Assembly: GCA_030426865.1 (NCBI GenBank)
Contig: JAUHXN010000004.1
Span: forward strand, 1 to 30,800
DNA: 30,800 nucleotides
Reading direction: 5' to 3'
DNA from: a bacterium
Lineage (GTDB): Bacteria; Bacteroidota; Ignavibacteria; Kapaibacteriales; UBA2268
In this document: piece after piece, positions 7,456 through 16,541 of the stretch
Layout of the letters: every line of letters begins with the position of its first letter
How positions within the stretch are numbered: position 1 is the first letter of the stretch
Made by a program: the position numbers and the translations under genes
Notes under the pieces: model-generated
Database searches by the model: none
The model's input: only the letters and a program-made list of their open reading frames with translations
What the model was told of the DNA's origin: nothing

Positions 7456-10173
7456 TTAATACTTTTCTTTCAATATTTCAATAGCTTTTTTTATCTTAGG
7501 GTCATCTGGATAATTATCCCTATTCCTAATAGTTATATCGGGTAAGATTGATTTATATTTTATCATATTGTTATTTCCAAAGGACATAGGGTACAAATCA
7601 AATGATATATTGTACATTGCAGGTAGTTTTACCTCTTGAATCATATCATAAGAACCAGCTGTTGGCTCCCCAATAATTTTACCTATTCCATAGTGTTTTA
7701 CTATCTGTAAAATAGTCTCTGATTTCCCTACACTTGTTTCGTTTGTAAGAAATACAATGTTTCTTGTTAAGTTAGCTTGCTTGGCCTTAACATATCCGTT
7801 AATATCTCTCCGAAACGGTTTTTCGCATGGGTTGATATAAGAGTTTAACCCCCATTTGAACGACGGTACACTCTCGTCTATGAAAAACCCGAGGAAGTGT
7901 TCAGATAACAAGGCATCACCTCGCAAATCTATTATTATTCCTTTTGCTTTGGCAAAATTTCCCATTAGCTCACTCATCTCAAAATCGTTCAATCTAGTCC
8001 CATCTATATAAATGGTATTAGAATCTATCCATTCTAAAGTATAAGGACGAGTTATAACAACTTCTCTATTAGTTAGGTTCCTAGAGATTGGTACTATTAC
8101 TTCTTCACCATCTCGAAGAACTTTTATATTTTCCTCTGATTTAAAATCTCCGGCGGCTAATTTGTAAAACGCTTTTTTATGTTTCCAAATCTCATTAGTA
8201 CCTGGATATTTTTCAGACTCCTTTTTAAGATAATCTTCAACATCAACTTCACTTATTGAAATTATCTTATCTCCTTTTTCTATTTGACTATCAAATGAAC
8301 TAACTACAATACTTTCACCATTTTCAAAATCTACTATAAAAGGTAATGTATAGTCTTTTGACTGAGTTGTTAACCATGCCTCAGAGCGAATGTTATTGGT
8401 CACCTTCATTATGTTGTTCAATTCTAATTCAAATTCTTCTGGGCTTTTTGTGGAAGTAATATTAGAAATATTATCTAAAAATATATTGTCCCACTGTTCT
8501 TCAGAGAAGTTAACATTTGAGTAATAACGTAAATAGTTCCAAACTTCCGTGAATACAGCAACTTTTGTAATAAGGTCATTCGGATTCATTGTTATCCGCT
8601 CTTCTGGTGTTATCTCATTATTTGGTAAGGTTGAGTTCCCATCGTCATATACTGTTAGGGGTAAAGCTAACCACATTTTTTCACTTAGTTTCCGAATACA
8701 TAATTCTTCTAGTTTTGGCAAAGGGATATACAGTGATTCATCTGTTGATACTAATAGTGAGTTTCCGTCTAAAGCTTCATTACTATTGTCAACTGTGAAT
8801 TTATAACCAGACTTAAGTATCGACTCTGGAATTCTCCAATATTCAATATTGTTAGTCTGCCAATTCAATTCAAATGAATTATTCTTTGGGTTATATTCTA
8901 AATCCTTACCTTTTCCTTTAGCTGTCATTTTTATATTATCAAACCAAGCTCTTCCTTCACCAAAGAAAACTACACCAGTTCTTATCTGCTGAGCATCTTT
9001 TGGTATATCTATTTCCAAACTATATTCTTTCCACTGATCTGAAGTAATTATCTCAGGAATTTTAATATTCATTGGCTCTTTTGAAGGATCAGCGAAATCT
9101 ACTCTAAACCATAATTCTGCATGCGCATCATTACCATAAGGCTTGACCTTAGACATAGCAGAGTATTTGATCTTTTTCCCTGCTAATTTTTTAGCACCAA
9201 TTATTTGATATGTTGCTGCTTCTCGAGGCATTCTCGAATCATATATATTTAATCTTTTCGTACCTATATTCAAATCCCCTTTTCTATGGTATATATTATT
9301 AGTGATTTTAGCTACAGCTACTCTGTCCAAGGCATTTTCAGGTTTTTCAATTTTGTGATTATTTGCTTTCGATTGGCTTTCATATAATTCTGCAGTTGGA
9401 GCAATCCTCTTAATTCTTCTTCTTATAGTTTCGTAAGGGGTGTTATTATCAAAAAGTTCTTTTATACTATGATAAAGATAAGTTTCAGATTTTAATTCTT
9501 CAATCTCATCTGAAGGATGAAAGAATTTAGTATCTCCATAAGCTTTCGCAAAGTATAGATAGTTTTTCGCCATATCTAAGCTAATTGATTGTGGCTCAAC
9601 AATATTCTCAACTTCACCTAGTATTTCTATTGAAATACCATCTATCCAAGCTCTACCACTGCCTTGTAAAAAAAGACCAATGTTGATGGTATAAGCTTCA
9701 TCAGTTACCGTATGCTCAACAAAGTATTTCTCCCAAGTATTGAATACTATTGGGTCTTCTTCGTTAGTATTAATGAAAGGATATTGATTTTGGAAAGTTC
9801 GCTCTGATATGTAAAATCCAGCATGACCTTTTCCCTCTATTTCTGCTCTGATATAAGCCGAAAATCTTAACTTTTTTCCTATATATTGGCTAGCATCAAA
9901 ACTTTGAACAGCTGTTCCACTGACGTTCTCTGTTCCAGTCGAATCTAACTGTCTAGAAATACTCATACAGTATTTGCCATCATAAGGTTTGCTGTTGGTC
10001 GCTTCCGCATAATATCCTTTTTCTTTAGCTTCCTTTGGTAAAGTCCATCTAGCAGGCATAGCCCCAACTACTGAATTCTCGAAGCTTAGGTTATAAGGTT
10101 GATACGCAGGGGTTGCTTCAAATTGCGAAAAAGTAACAGAACAAAATGATAAAAAGAGTAATAAATATTTCAT
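7456..10173 (-). CDS. Exported S41-peptidase-like protein with repeated carbohydrate-binding-like modules, possibly inactive
   Basis: A 905-residue exported protein (signal peptide 1-16). Residues 28-186 form a jelly-roll-like module ending 'GSGRAWIDGISIEILG'. Residues about 280-418 form a second ending 'GEGRAWFDNIKMTAKG', and 432-480 look like the first half of a third ('NNSFELNWQ', 'ALDGNSLLVS'). Residues about 610-695 look PDZ-like ('IEKGDKIISISEVDVEDYLK'). Residues 705-905 match the C-terminal S41 (tail-specific/tricorn-like) fold: 'GIIIDLRGDAL', 'NIVFLTNETSVGKSE', 'GIGKIIGEPTAGSYD', 'LPDI'. In active members the nucleophile Ser is three residues before the conserved Glu; here that position is Gly816 (VGKSE), and no Lys sits after GEPT. 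It may therefore be a non-catalytic relative. No neighbouring gene suggests the ligand, and T9SS sorting is not evident at the C-terminus. Confidence 0.8.
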   Translation of the reverse strand: MKYLLLFLSFCSVTFSQFEATPAYQPYNLSFENSVVGAMPARWTLPKEAKEKGYYAEATNSKPYDGKYCMSISRQLDSTGTENVSGTAVQSFDASQYIGKKLRFSAYIRAEIEGKGHAGFYISERTFQNQYPFINTNEEDPIVFNTWEKYFVEHTVTDEAYTINIGLFLQGSGRAWIDGISIEILGEVENIVEPQSISLDMAKNYLYFAKAYGDTKFFHPSDEIEELKSETYLYHSIKELFDNNTPYETIRRRIKRIAPTAELYESQSKANNHKIEKPENALDRVAVAKITNNIYHRKGDLNIGTKRLNIYDSRMPREAATYQIIGAKKLAGKKIKYSAMSKVKPYGNDAHAELWFRVDFADPSKEPMNIKIPEIITSDQWKEYSLEIDIPKDAQQIRTGVVFFGEGRAWFDNIKMTAKGKGKDLEYNPKNNSFELNWQTNNIEYWRIPESILKSGYKFTVDNSNEALDGNSLLVSTDESLYIPLPKLEELCIRKLSEKMWLALPLTVYDDGNSTLPNNEITPEERITMNPNDLITKVAVFTEVWNYLRYYSNVNFSEEQWDNIFLDNISNITSTKSPEEFELELNNIMKVTNNIRSEAWLTTQSKDYTLPFIVDFENGESIVVSSFDSQIEKGDKIISISEVDVEDYLKKESEKYPGTNEIWKHKKAFYKLAAGDFKSEENIKVLRDGEEVIVPISRNLTNREVVITRPYTLEWIDSNTIYIDGTRLNDFEMSELMGNFAKAKGIIIDLRGDALLSEHFLGFFIDESVPSFKWGLNSYINPCEKPFRRDINGYVKAKQANLTRNIVFLTNETSVGKSETILQIVKHYGIGKIIGEPTAGSYDMIQEVKLPAMYNISFDLYPMSFGNNNMIKYKSILPDITIRNRDNYPDDPKIKKAIEILKEKY

Positions 10174-10472
10174 GTTTTTTAGAATTTGTATTTTATATAA
10201 CTATAAAGACACCTGAACACGTAAAACGTCTCAAAAGATTGAAAGTTTACGCAAATTAAGGATTATTTAGGAACTAACTAGTTATTTCATATTTGGCATT
10301 TCTTAGATTCTTTATGATATAAGGTAGATTTAGTTGACAATATCATAGATGAAAAAGATAAATTATAACTTAAAATGATTGAATGGTTCAGTAATGAATC
10401 CTTTCAGAAATAAAATAAATTCCATATTTGTTCATTAAAACTCATATATTAGAGTAAAACAATTCAAGATTT
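10174..10472. other. Divergent intergenic region between the S41-like gene and the YihY gene
   Basis: About 300 nt, AT-rich, non-coding, with divergent genes on both sides, so it should hold two promoters. The only candidate I can point to is the TTGACA/GATAAA pair at 10334-10362. No repeats or RNA genes are seen. Confidence 0.5.
10334..10362 (+). promoter_or_regulatory. Possible housekeeping-type promoter for the YihY gene
   Basis: TTGACA at 10334-10339, a 17 nt spacer, then GATAAA at 10357-10362, about 110 nt ahead of the ATG. The boxes fit a sigma-70 consensus, but in such AT-rich sequence a chance match is quite possible, and promoter rules in this lineage may differ. Confidence 0.3.
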
Positions 10473-11399
10473 ATGATAAATAGGTTAAAAGAATTTCTAG
10501 AAGACCCTAAAGGTACTTTTAAAAGAGCTTATAGGTGGTTAGAACTTTTCGAAGAGCGCTTAGATAGACATCAGACTTTTATGATGGCTTCTGGGATTGC
10601 TTTCAATATATTACTCTATCTTTTACCTGTTTTTCTAATATTAGTGCTTATTATCAGAGTGTTTTGGGGCTCAGAAGGAATAATTGAGCAGTTTAGTGGG
10701 CTGTTGTTTGATTTTCTTCCTCCTACGCAAGAAACCTATTCCTTACTCGAATCAGTCTCTAAAGAAGTTGAATTATTAGTCCAATACTCCTCCGTATTTG
10801 GTATTATTGGTGGACTTACGCTACTTTGGTTATCATCTCTACTTATTAGTGCCTTTAGGAGTGCATTAAATGAGATATATAGTATTAAAAGTCGTCATAT
10901 TTTTATTCTTTATAGATTCAAAGATATGTTGCTTACTCTTGTTCTTACAGTGCTAATACTTATTTATTCTTATGCAGTGCCTATAGTTACCTATTCAATA
11001 GATTCTATAACTTATCTATTACCCGAAGTATTCACAGGTTTTCTAACTAGCGTATTACTTACCTTGTTCTCATTATTAACTTCATTTCTATTGATATACT
11101 TTATATATCGATGGGTTCCAAATCAAAGAATACCTAGGAAACCGCGTGTATTTGCGACTACTCTCACTGTTTTTATGATTGAGATATCTAGATATGTATT
11201 TGCTTGGTATATCTCTTCTGTAACAGACTACGGTAAATTTTATGGAGCTTATGCTGTTATCGTATCTATAGCTGTATGGGTCTATTATTCATCACTTATT
11301 ATACTCCTAAGTGCCGAACTAGGTAAATACGTTTATGACAATAAATTTGATAGAGAGCATCAAACGGAAGAGTCGTTCGAAGATAATCTAACCCCTTAG
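10473..11399 (+). CDS. YihY/BrkB family inner-membrane protein
   Basis: A 308-residue integral membrane protein with about six hydrophobic segments between residues 40 and 285. Family marks are 'ASGIAFNILLYLLPVFL' in the first helix, the central 'LLWLSSLLISAFRSALNEIY', 'YRWVPNQRIPRK' before the fifth helix and 'YGKFYGAYAVIVSIAVWVYY' with 'LSAELGKYVYD' near the end. It was once annotated as ribonuclease BN, which is wrong for this family; the true function is unsettled. The C-terminal 25 residues are acidic and cytoplasmic. Its stop codon overlaps that of the convergent exonuclease gene by 4 nt, so there is no room for a terminator between them. Confidence 0.92.
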   Translation: MINRLKEFLEDPKGTFKRAYRWLELFEERLDRHQTFMMASGIAFNILLYLLPVFLILVLIIRVFWGSEGIIEQFSGLLFDFLPPTQETYSLLESVSKEVELLVQYSSVFGIIGGLTLLWLSSLLISAFRSALNEIYSIKSRHIFILYRFKDMLLTLVLTVLILIYSYAVPIVTYSIDSITYLLPEVFTGFLTSVLLTLFSLLTSFLLIYFIYRWVPNQRIPRKPRVFATTLTVFMIEISRYVFAWYISSVTDYGKFYGAYAVIVSIAVWVYYSSLIILLSAELGKYVYDNKFDREHQTEESFEDNLTP

Positions 11400-12124
11400 A
11401 ATTTTAAGTACTTTTGCCATACTAAAAACAATTCCCATGTCGCATTAATATCACGCAAACAATAGTCCGAAATAGTTGCTATATCCCCTTTCTTATATAA
11501 TTCAGATACCATAGAACCATCTACACCTTCGCTTTTAGGAGATGTAATACCAAAAGCACGTGTATAAAAATCAAAATTGAATCTTTTAGATGCAGAATAA
11601 GGTGCTGGATTGTAAAAACTGAGTTCATCTATCAAATCGGTATGACCTGGATAATTCCATTTTGTTCCATTCATCAAATTTCGTGATGGACGAATCTTGA
11701 GCAATGCACTTCTCAACATGAGGAAAGGAACATCGAAACTACGCCCATTAAATGATATTAGAGTTGCTCCATTGTACTTAGTGACAACTTTCCAAAACGC
11801 TTCTAATAAACCCCTTTCTGAATATAGTAAACATTGCTTACCGCTTGGTAAAGTTAACTCAGCACCTTCTTCTCCGTTATAATCCGGTAGAGTAGAAAAG
11901 GCGGCTTCATTCTTTATTTCGTATTCCCCATTAACTCCTTCCATTAACTGCAACCCAATACAAACAACCTGGGCTGTGAATGGGTATAAACCTAACATAA
12001 ACTTCTTTTGTTCTATTTCTTCATCGGATACTGCCCCACGAATTAGGTATTCTTGTTGTGATTCGGAAAAAGATTCAAAATCCATTGATGCAGTTTCTAT
12101 ATCAAATACTATATATCTTTCCAT
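11396..12124 (-). CDS. Predicted 3'-5' exonuclease, PolB-exonuclease-like (DEDDy)
   Basis: A 242-residue nuclease of the predicted PolB-like 3'-5' exonuclease family (DNA_pol_B_exo2 type). All three exonuclease motifs are visible: ExoI 'FDIETA' (Asp8, Glu10), ExoII 'ISFNGRSFDVPFLMLR' (Asp in SFDVPF) and ExoIII 'YCLRDINATWELF' (Tyr and Asp four apart, the DEDDy form). I use the ATG at 12124 because it places the FDIET strand right at the N-terminus as in the family. A TTG at 12163 would add 13 polar residues (SNNQQK) and neither start has a clear SD. The insert between ExoI and ExoII, with a 'GLYPFTAQVVCIGLQ' strand, is typical. The gene overlaps the convergent YihY gene by 4 nt. Role in repair or proofreading is inferred only. 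Confidence 0.87.
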   Translation of the reverse strand: MERYIVFDIETASMDFESFSESQQEYLIRGAVSDEEIEQKKFMLGLYPFTAQVVCIGLQLMEGVNGEYEIKNEAAFSTLPDYNGEEGAELTLPSGKQCLLYSERGLLEAFWKVVTKYNGATLISFNGRSFDVPFLMLRSALLKIRPSRNLMNGTKWNYPGHTDLIDELSFYNPAPYSASKRFNFDFYTRAFGITSPKSEGVDGSMVSELYKKGDIATISDYCLRDINATWELFLVWQKYLKF

Positions 12125-12373
12125 TGCTGTTTTCTGTTGGTTATTAGATTCTATATTTGTCAATATAACTAATTAATTATTAATAGTTATTAGGGCGTTC
12201 TTTTTTAAAATGTATTAAGTGTTAATAACTACAGAAAAACAACACTCTGAAACAAAAAAAAATATTTACTATATAACATTATCCTTCTATTTTTCGGCAA
12301 TTATACCAATATTTTGTAATTTTATAATTATTCTAATTAACAAAATTGAAAATTAATCATAGGATTGGATATA
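12125..12373. other. Divergent promoter region between the exonuclease gene and acnA
   Basis: Very AT-rich, non-coding. It should hold the promoters of both genes. The AGGA at 12361-12364 is the likely acnA ribosome binding site. No recognisable operator or RNA element is seen. Confidence 0.5.
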
Positions 12374-15091
12374 ATGGATTTGAAAATCGCTTCCCTTGCC
12401 GAATTAGGTAAAGATAAAATTGAAAAACTTCCCTTCTCTATTAGAATACTATTAGAGAACGTACTTAGAAATAAAGATAACTTTGCGATTACGCAAGAAC
12501 ACGTAGATACTTTGCTTAATTGGGATCCCGCTGGTACTGATAAAGAAGTACCTTTCAAACCAGCTAGAGTATTGATGCAAGATTTCACTGGTGTACCAGC
12601 CGTTGTCGATATTGCTTCTATACGTTCAGAAGCTATCCGAAAAGGTAAAGATGGTTCGAAAATCAATCCACTTATTCCTGTTGATTTGGTCATTGACCAC
12701 TCTGTACAAGTAGATTTCTTCGGTACAGATTACTCATTGAAACGTAACGTTGATATGGAATATGAAAGAAATTTAGAAAGATACCAATTCTTGAAATGGG
12801 CGCAGAAAACATTCCAAAATTTCACAGTAGTGCCTCCGGGTATGGGTATTTGTCATCAAGTAAATTTGGAATACCTAGCAACTGGTATAGTTGAACGTGA
12901 TGGTTGGGCATTCCCAGATACACTTGTAGGAACTGACTCACATACTCCTATGGTTAACGGTATTGGTGTAGTTGGTTGGGGTGTTGGTGGTATAGAAGCA
13001 GAAGCTGCTATATTAGGTCAACCATTATTCTTTACTTGTCCTCAAGTAATTGGATTGAAACTATCTGGTAAACTACCGGAAGGTATAACTGCTACAGATA
13101 TGGTATTAGAAATCACTCAATTACTTCGTAAATATGGTGTGGTTGGTAAATTTGTAGAAGTGTTCGGTAGTGGTCTTGATAACCTTAGCGTAACTGATAG
13201 AGCAACTATTTCTAATATGTCTCCTGAGTTCGGATGTACTGTAACTTATTTCCCAATTGATGCTCAAACTATTGATTATATGCAAAGAACTAATCGTTCT
13301 GATGAGCAAATCAAATTAGTTGAAGAATACACAAAATCTAATATGCTTTGGAGAGATAACGAAGATAAAATAGTTTACTCTGATGTACTAGAGTTGAATC
13401 TTGATAATTTGAAACCAAACGTAGCCGGACCAAAGAGACCACAAGATAAAATATTGGTAGAAGAATTAGGGACTAAGTTCCACGATTTATTAGATTCTGG
13501 ATACAGTAGAAAATATGTTCCATTGAAATTGAGAAAAGAAAATGCTTGGTTAACTGAAGGTGGCTCTGGTACAGAGTTTACTTATGGTGAAAACACCGAT
13601 CATGATGGAAATGTTGCCGTTGAAGCTGAAACTATTAAAACTGTAAGAATAAAACTTAAGAATGAAGAATATGTACTTAGTGATGGTGCAATAGCTATTG
13701 CTGCTATTACTAGCTGTACTAACACATCTAACCCTAATGTTATGTTAGGTGCTGGATTAGTGGCAAGAAAAGCTATAGAACGTGGTTTACAGGTTAAACC
13801 TTGGGTGAAAACAAGTTTAGCACCTGGTTCTAAAGTTGTAACTGAATATTTACAACGTTCAGGTCTATTAGAAGATTTGGAAGCATTGAAATTCCATCTA
13901 GTTGGATACGGATGTACATCTTGTATTGGTAATAGTGGACCACTACCACCACATATCGATAGTGCTGCTGACAAAGCAAATCTAATATTAACTTCTGTTG
14001 TATCTGGTAATAGAAATTTCGAAGCTAGAATTCACCCTAAAGTAAAGATGAATTTCCTTGCGTCTCCTATGTTAGTTGTTGCTTATGCCTTAGTAGGTAG
14101 AGTTGATATTAATATATTGGAAGACCCGTTGGGCTATGATCCTAATGGAGAGGCAGTATATCTAAAAGATATATGGCCAACTCAGAAAGAAATAAATGAA
14201 GCACTTGCTGCTTCACTATCAAAAGAAGATTTTGAAAAAACTTATAGTGTAATTTTCGACGGTGAAGAAGATTGGCAGAAATTAAATGCTCCTACTGGAG
14301 AGAACTACGCTTGGGGAGACGATTCGACTTATATCAAAGAAGCCCCGTTCTTCCAGAATATTTCAGAAGATGTACCTGAACCACAAGACATAAACAATGC
14401 TAATGTATTGTTGAAACTTGGGGACTCTGTAACTACTGACCACATTTCTCCTGCTGGTTCTTTTGCTCCAACATCTCCTGCTGGTAAATACCTGCAAGAA
14501 AATGGTGTAGAAAAAGCAATGTTCAACTCTTATGGTTCACGTCGTGGTAATCACGAAGTTATGATGAGAGGTACTTTTGCTAATGTTCGAATTAAAAACG
14601 AGCTTTCTGAAAAAGAAGGTGGTTACACTACTTATCTTCCTACAAACGAGCCAATGTCAGTATATGACGCAGCTATGAAGTATGTTGAAAATGATATTCC
14701 TTTGGTTATAATAGGTGGCAAAGAGTACGGTAGTGGATCATCTCGTGATTGGGCTGCTAAAGGTACTGCTCTATTAGGTGTAAAAGCTGTTATAGTAGAG
14801 AGTTTCGAGCGTATCCACAGAAGTAATCTAGTAGGTATGGGAGTTCTTCCATTAGAAATGTTGGGTACTACTCCTGAACAATTGGGATTAAATGGTACAG
14901 AGACTTACACTATCAATGGTATAAGCGAGGGATTGACTCCTGCTAAAACTCTTAAAGTTGATTTCGAAAGAAAGAATGGTGAGAAAGGTAGTTTTGACGT
15001 TCTTTGTAGATTGGACTCACAAATCGAAATCGAGTATTACAAAAATGGTGGTATTCTTCATTATGTGTTGCGTGAATTTTTGAAAAAGTAA
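12374..15091 (+). CDS. acnA: Aconitate hydratase A
   Basis: A 905-residue enzyme of the TCA cycle interconverting citrate and isocitrate. The length and order fit the AcnA/IRP1 form: the large Fe-S part first, the swivel domain last. The three cluster ligands are present: Cys448 in 'TSCTNTSNPNVM', Cys514 and Cys517 in 'GYGCTSCIGNSGPL'. Active-site stretches 'DSHTPMVNGIGVVGWGVGGI', 'GSGSSRDWAAKG' and 'ERIHRSNLVGMGVLPL' are intact. I choose the ATG at 12374, with AGGA 9 nt upstream; a TTG at 12365 directly abuts that site and is not credible. It is a single-gene unit with its own terminator. Confidence 0.97.
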   Translation: MDLKIASLAELGKDKIEKLPFSIRILLENVLRNKDNFAITQEHVDTLLNWDPAGTDKEVPFKPARVLMQDFTGVPAVVDIASIRSEAIRKGKDGSKINPLIPVDLVIDHSVQVDFFGTDYSLKRNVDMEYERNLERYQFLKWAQKTFQNFTVVPPGMGICHQVNLEYLATGIVERDGWAFPDTLVGTDSHTPMVNGIGVVGWGVGGIEAEAAILGQPLFFTCPQVIGLKLSGKLPEGITATDMVLEITQLLRKYGVVGKFVEVFGSGLDNLSVTDRATISNMSPEFGCTVTYFPIDAQTIDYMQRTNRSDEQIKLVEEYTKSNMLWRDNEDKIVYSDVLELNLDNLKPNVAGPKRPQDKILVEELGTKFHDLLDSGYSRKYVPLKLRKENAWLTEGGSGTEFTYGENTDHDGNVAVEAETIKTVRIKLKNEEYVLSDGAIAIAAITSCTNTSNPNVMLGAGLVARKAIERGLQVKPWVKTSLAPGSKVVTEYLQRSGLLEDLEALKFHLVGYGCTSCIGNSGPLPPHIDSAADKANLILTSVVSGNRNFEARIHPKVKMNFLASPMLVVAYALVGRVDINILEDPLGYDPNGEAVYLKDIWPTQKEINEALAASLSKEDFEKTYSVIFDGEEDWQKLNAPTGENYAWGDDSTYIKEAPFFQNISEDVPEPQDINNANVLLKLGDSVTTDHISPAGSFAPTSPAGKYLQENGVEKAMFNSYGSRRGNHEVMMRGTFANVRIKNELSEKEGGYTTYLPTNEPMSVYDAAMKYVENDIPLVIIGGKEYGSGSSRDWAAKGTALLGVKAVIVESFERIHRSNLVGMGVLPLEMLGTTPEQLGLNGTETYTINGISEGLTPAKTLKVDFERKNGEKGSFDVLCRLDSQIEIEYYKNGGILHYVLREFLKK

Positions 15092-15115
15092 ATAGTGAAG
15101 AAAAGATAAAATTTG

Positions 15116-15152
15116 AAAGCCATTTTCTTAATTGAGAATGGCTTTTTTTTTG
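15116..15152 (+). terminator. Rho-independent terminator of acnA
   Basis: AAAGCCATTTTC at 15116-15127 pairs with GAGAATGGCTTT (one G-U), loop TTAATT, followed by a nine-T run. Confidence 0.93.
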
Positions 15153-15210
15153 TTCAAAATGATTAGTATATTGTATTCAGATTTACAAAATTAACAGGGA
15201 GAATATAGCA

Positions 15211-15681
15211 ATGGACGAAATAAATAACTTATCTTATGAGCAACAATCAATATCTCCAGATTTGATATTAGATGATGTTGCTATTGATTATTTGAAGGAA
15301 TCTGCTAAATGGACAAAGATAATTTCGATCATTGGATTCGTTTTAATAGGCCTATTGGTTATAGGTGGACTTTTTGCAAGTTCGTTTATGTCTTCTTTAC
15401 CTGGTGAACAATTTGCTTATCTTCCGAAAGGAATTGGGTTCTTATACGGAGCTATGTATATAGTGATTGGGGTAATTTATATTTTCCCAACTTTATATTT
15501 ATTCAATTATTCCAAAAACTTGAAATCTGCAATTGCAACAAATAACAGTGAAGAACTAAGTAAAGCTTTTGGCAATCTTAAATCATTGTTCAAATTTATT
15601 GGTATATTCTCTTTAATAATAATTGGTATCTATGTTCTGGGATTCCTTTTTGCCTTTTTTCTTTATCTAGCAATGGTTTAG
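15211..15681 (+). CDS. Small DUF5362-like membrane protein
   Basis: A 156-residue protein. After an acidic N-terminal 25 residues come 'DYLKESAKWTKIISIIGFVL' and a first membrane segment (about 35-55), a second (about 75-97) ending 'LYLFNYSKNLKSAIATNNSE', an amphipathic stretch 'ELSKAFGNLKSLFKFIGI', and a third membrane segment (about 130-153). This order, especially the Tyr-Leu-Phe-Asn-Tyr-x3-Leu helix and the Asn/Glu linker, is that of DUF5362 proteins of Bacteroidota, whose function is unknown. GGGAG lies about 11 nt before the ATG. It is probably monocistronic, convergent with the VanW gene 31 nt away. Confidence 0.8.
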   Translation: MDEINNLSYEQQSISPDLILDDVAIDYLKESAKWTKIISIIGFVLIGLLVIGGLFASSFMSSLPGEQFAYLPKGIGFLYGAMYIVIGVIYIFPTLYLFNYSKNLKSAIATNNSEELSKAFGNLKSLFKFIGIFSLIIIGIYVLGFLFAFFLYLAMV

Positions 15682-15712
15682 GGTTGCAGATTCTGTAAAA
15701 TAATAATGTAGT

Positions 15713-16534
15713 TTATTCCATTTCTTTTGAAGCACTCAAAAAAGGGCTATACATCATTATAGCATGGTTCTCGACAAGTAGTCGTTCAGTTTCATTTCCA
15801 TTGATATGTGTCTCAATTTGGACTATTTGATTGTGCCTAGAATATCCACCCCAATCTTGTTGCTTCATCAGATGATTTCTTTCTTCAATCCTATAAGATG
15901 CATTAATTTCTGAAGAAGAATAGAGTTCTCCATGCAAGTGAGTTTCGTCTATCCAAAGTCTTAACTGGAATCTATTATTTGTTCTATTCAGTACTTGTAA
16001 ATCAATATGATTATATGAAAGTGTTGCGCCTGCTCCGAAAGGTACTTTTCTATTCACATCTGGGAATACATCAAATCCATGTCTGTATCTTTCAGTAATT
16101 ATTAACGGACTATGTGCGAATATCCAAAATAACAAATTACCTAACTGACACAGTCCTCCTCCTATACCTTTTCCTATTTGACCATTATTTAAAACGAGAC
16201 CTTCTAGGTACCCTTTTTTTGCAGTAGGTCTTCCAACAAGTTTCCAAATGGAAAATGTTTCGTTAGGTTCGATTACTACATAGTTAAGGAGTGAAATTGC
16301 AATCTTTAGGTTGGTTCTTTTGTTTTCTTGTAGGTACATATCGACATCTTTAAGGGGTCTAAGAATCATCGATGTATGAGAAAACACAATATTGTCAAAC
16401 TGAATATTGGGCTTCAATTTAGAGTAGCTTTTAGAGCCAAAGAGCCAATTTAGTTTCCTACGTATTATGTAATATTCTTTACCTAGGATTACCCGAAATT
16501 TTGAGCGAAATACTGGTTTCTTTATACCTGTCAT
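15713..16534 (-). CDS. VanW family protein
   Basis: A 273-residue protein with the VanW domain: 'EPNETFSIWKLVGRPTAKKG', 'YLEGLVLNNG', 'GKGIGGGLCQLGNLLFWI', 'ITERYRHGFDVFPD' and 'PFGAGATLSYNHIDLQVLN'. VanW is an accessory gene of vancomycin-resistance clusters but the family is widespread outside them; its function is unknown, though often linked to the cell wall. I take the ATG at 16534 as start, 7 nt after the stop of the upstream gene and with AGG close by. The longer frame to 16591 would overlap that gene by 50 nt. No signal peptide is seen, so it looks cytoplasmic. No vanA/B ligase genes are present, so resistance is not implied. Confidence 0.9.
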   Translation of the reverse strand: MTGIKKPVFRSKFRVILGKEYYIIRRKLNWLFGSKSYSKLKPNIQFDNIVFSHTSMILRPLKDVDMYLQENKRTNLKIAISLLNYVVIEPNETFSIWKLVGRPTAKKGYLEGLVLNNGQIGKGIGGGLCQLGNLLFWIFAHSPLIITERYRHGFDVFPDVNRKVPFGAGATLSYNHIDLQVLNRTNNRFQLRLWIDETHLHGELYSSSEINASYRIEERNHLMKQQDWGGYSRHNQIVQIETHINGNETERLLVENHAIMMYSPFLSASKEME

Positions 16535-16541
16535 ATTTAAC

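Noticed and set aside
7456..7660. C-terminal end of the S41-like protein examined for a T9SS sorting domain
   Set aside because: It lacks the YPNP and final KxFxK-type features seen in the two M28 peptidases and instead completes the S41 fold.
10473..11399. YihY protein called ribonuclease BN
   Set aside because: The old name for this family is known to be a misassignment; the protein is an integral membrane protein.
15713..16534. VanW read as evidence of a vancomycin-resistance cluster
   Set aside because: No D-Ala-D-Lac ligase, VanH, VanX or VanS/VanR genes are nearby; VanW-family proteins are widespread without resistance.
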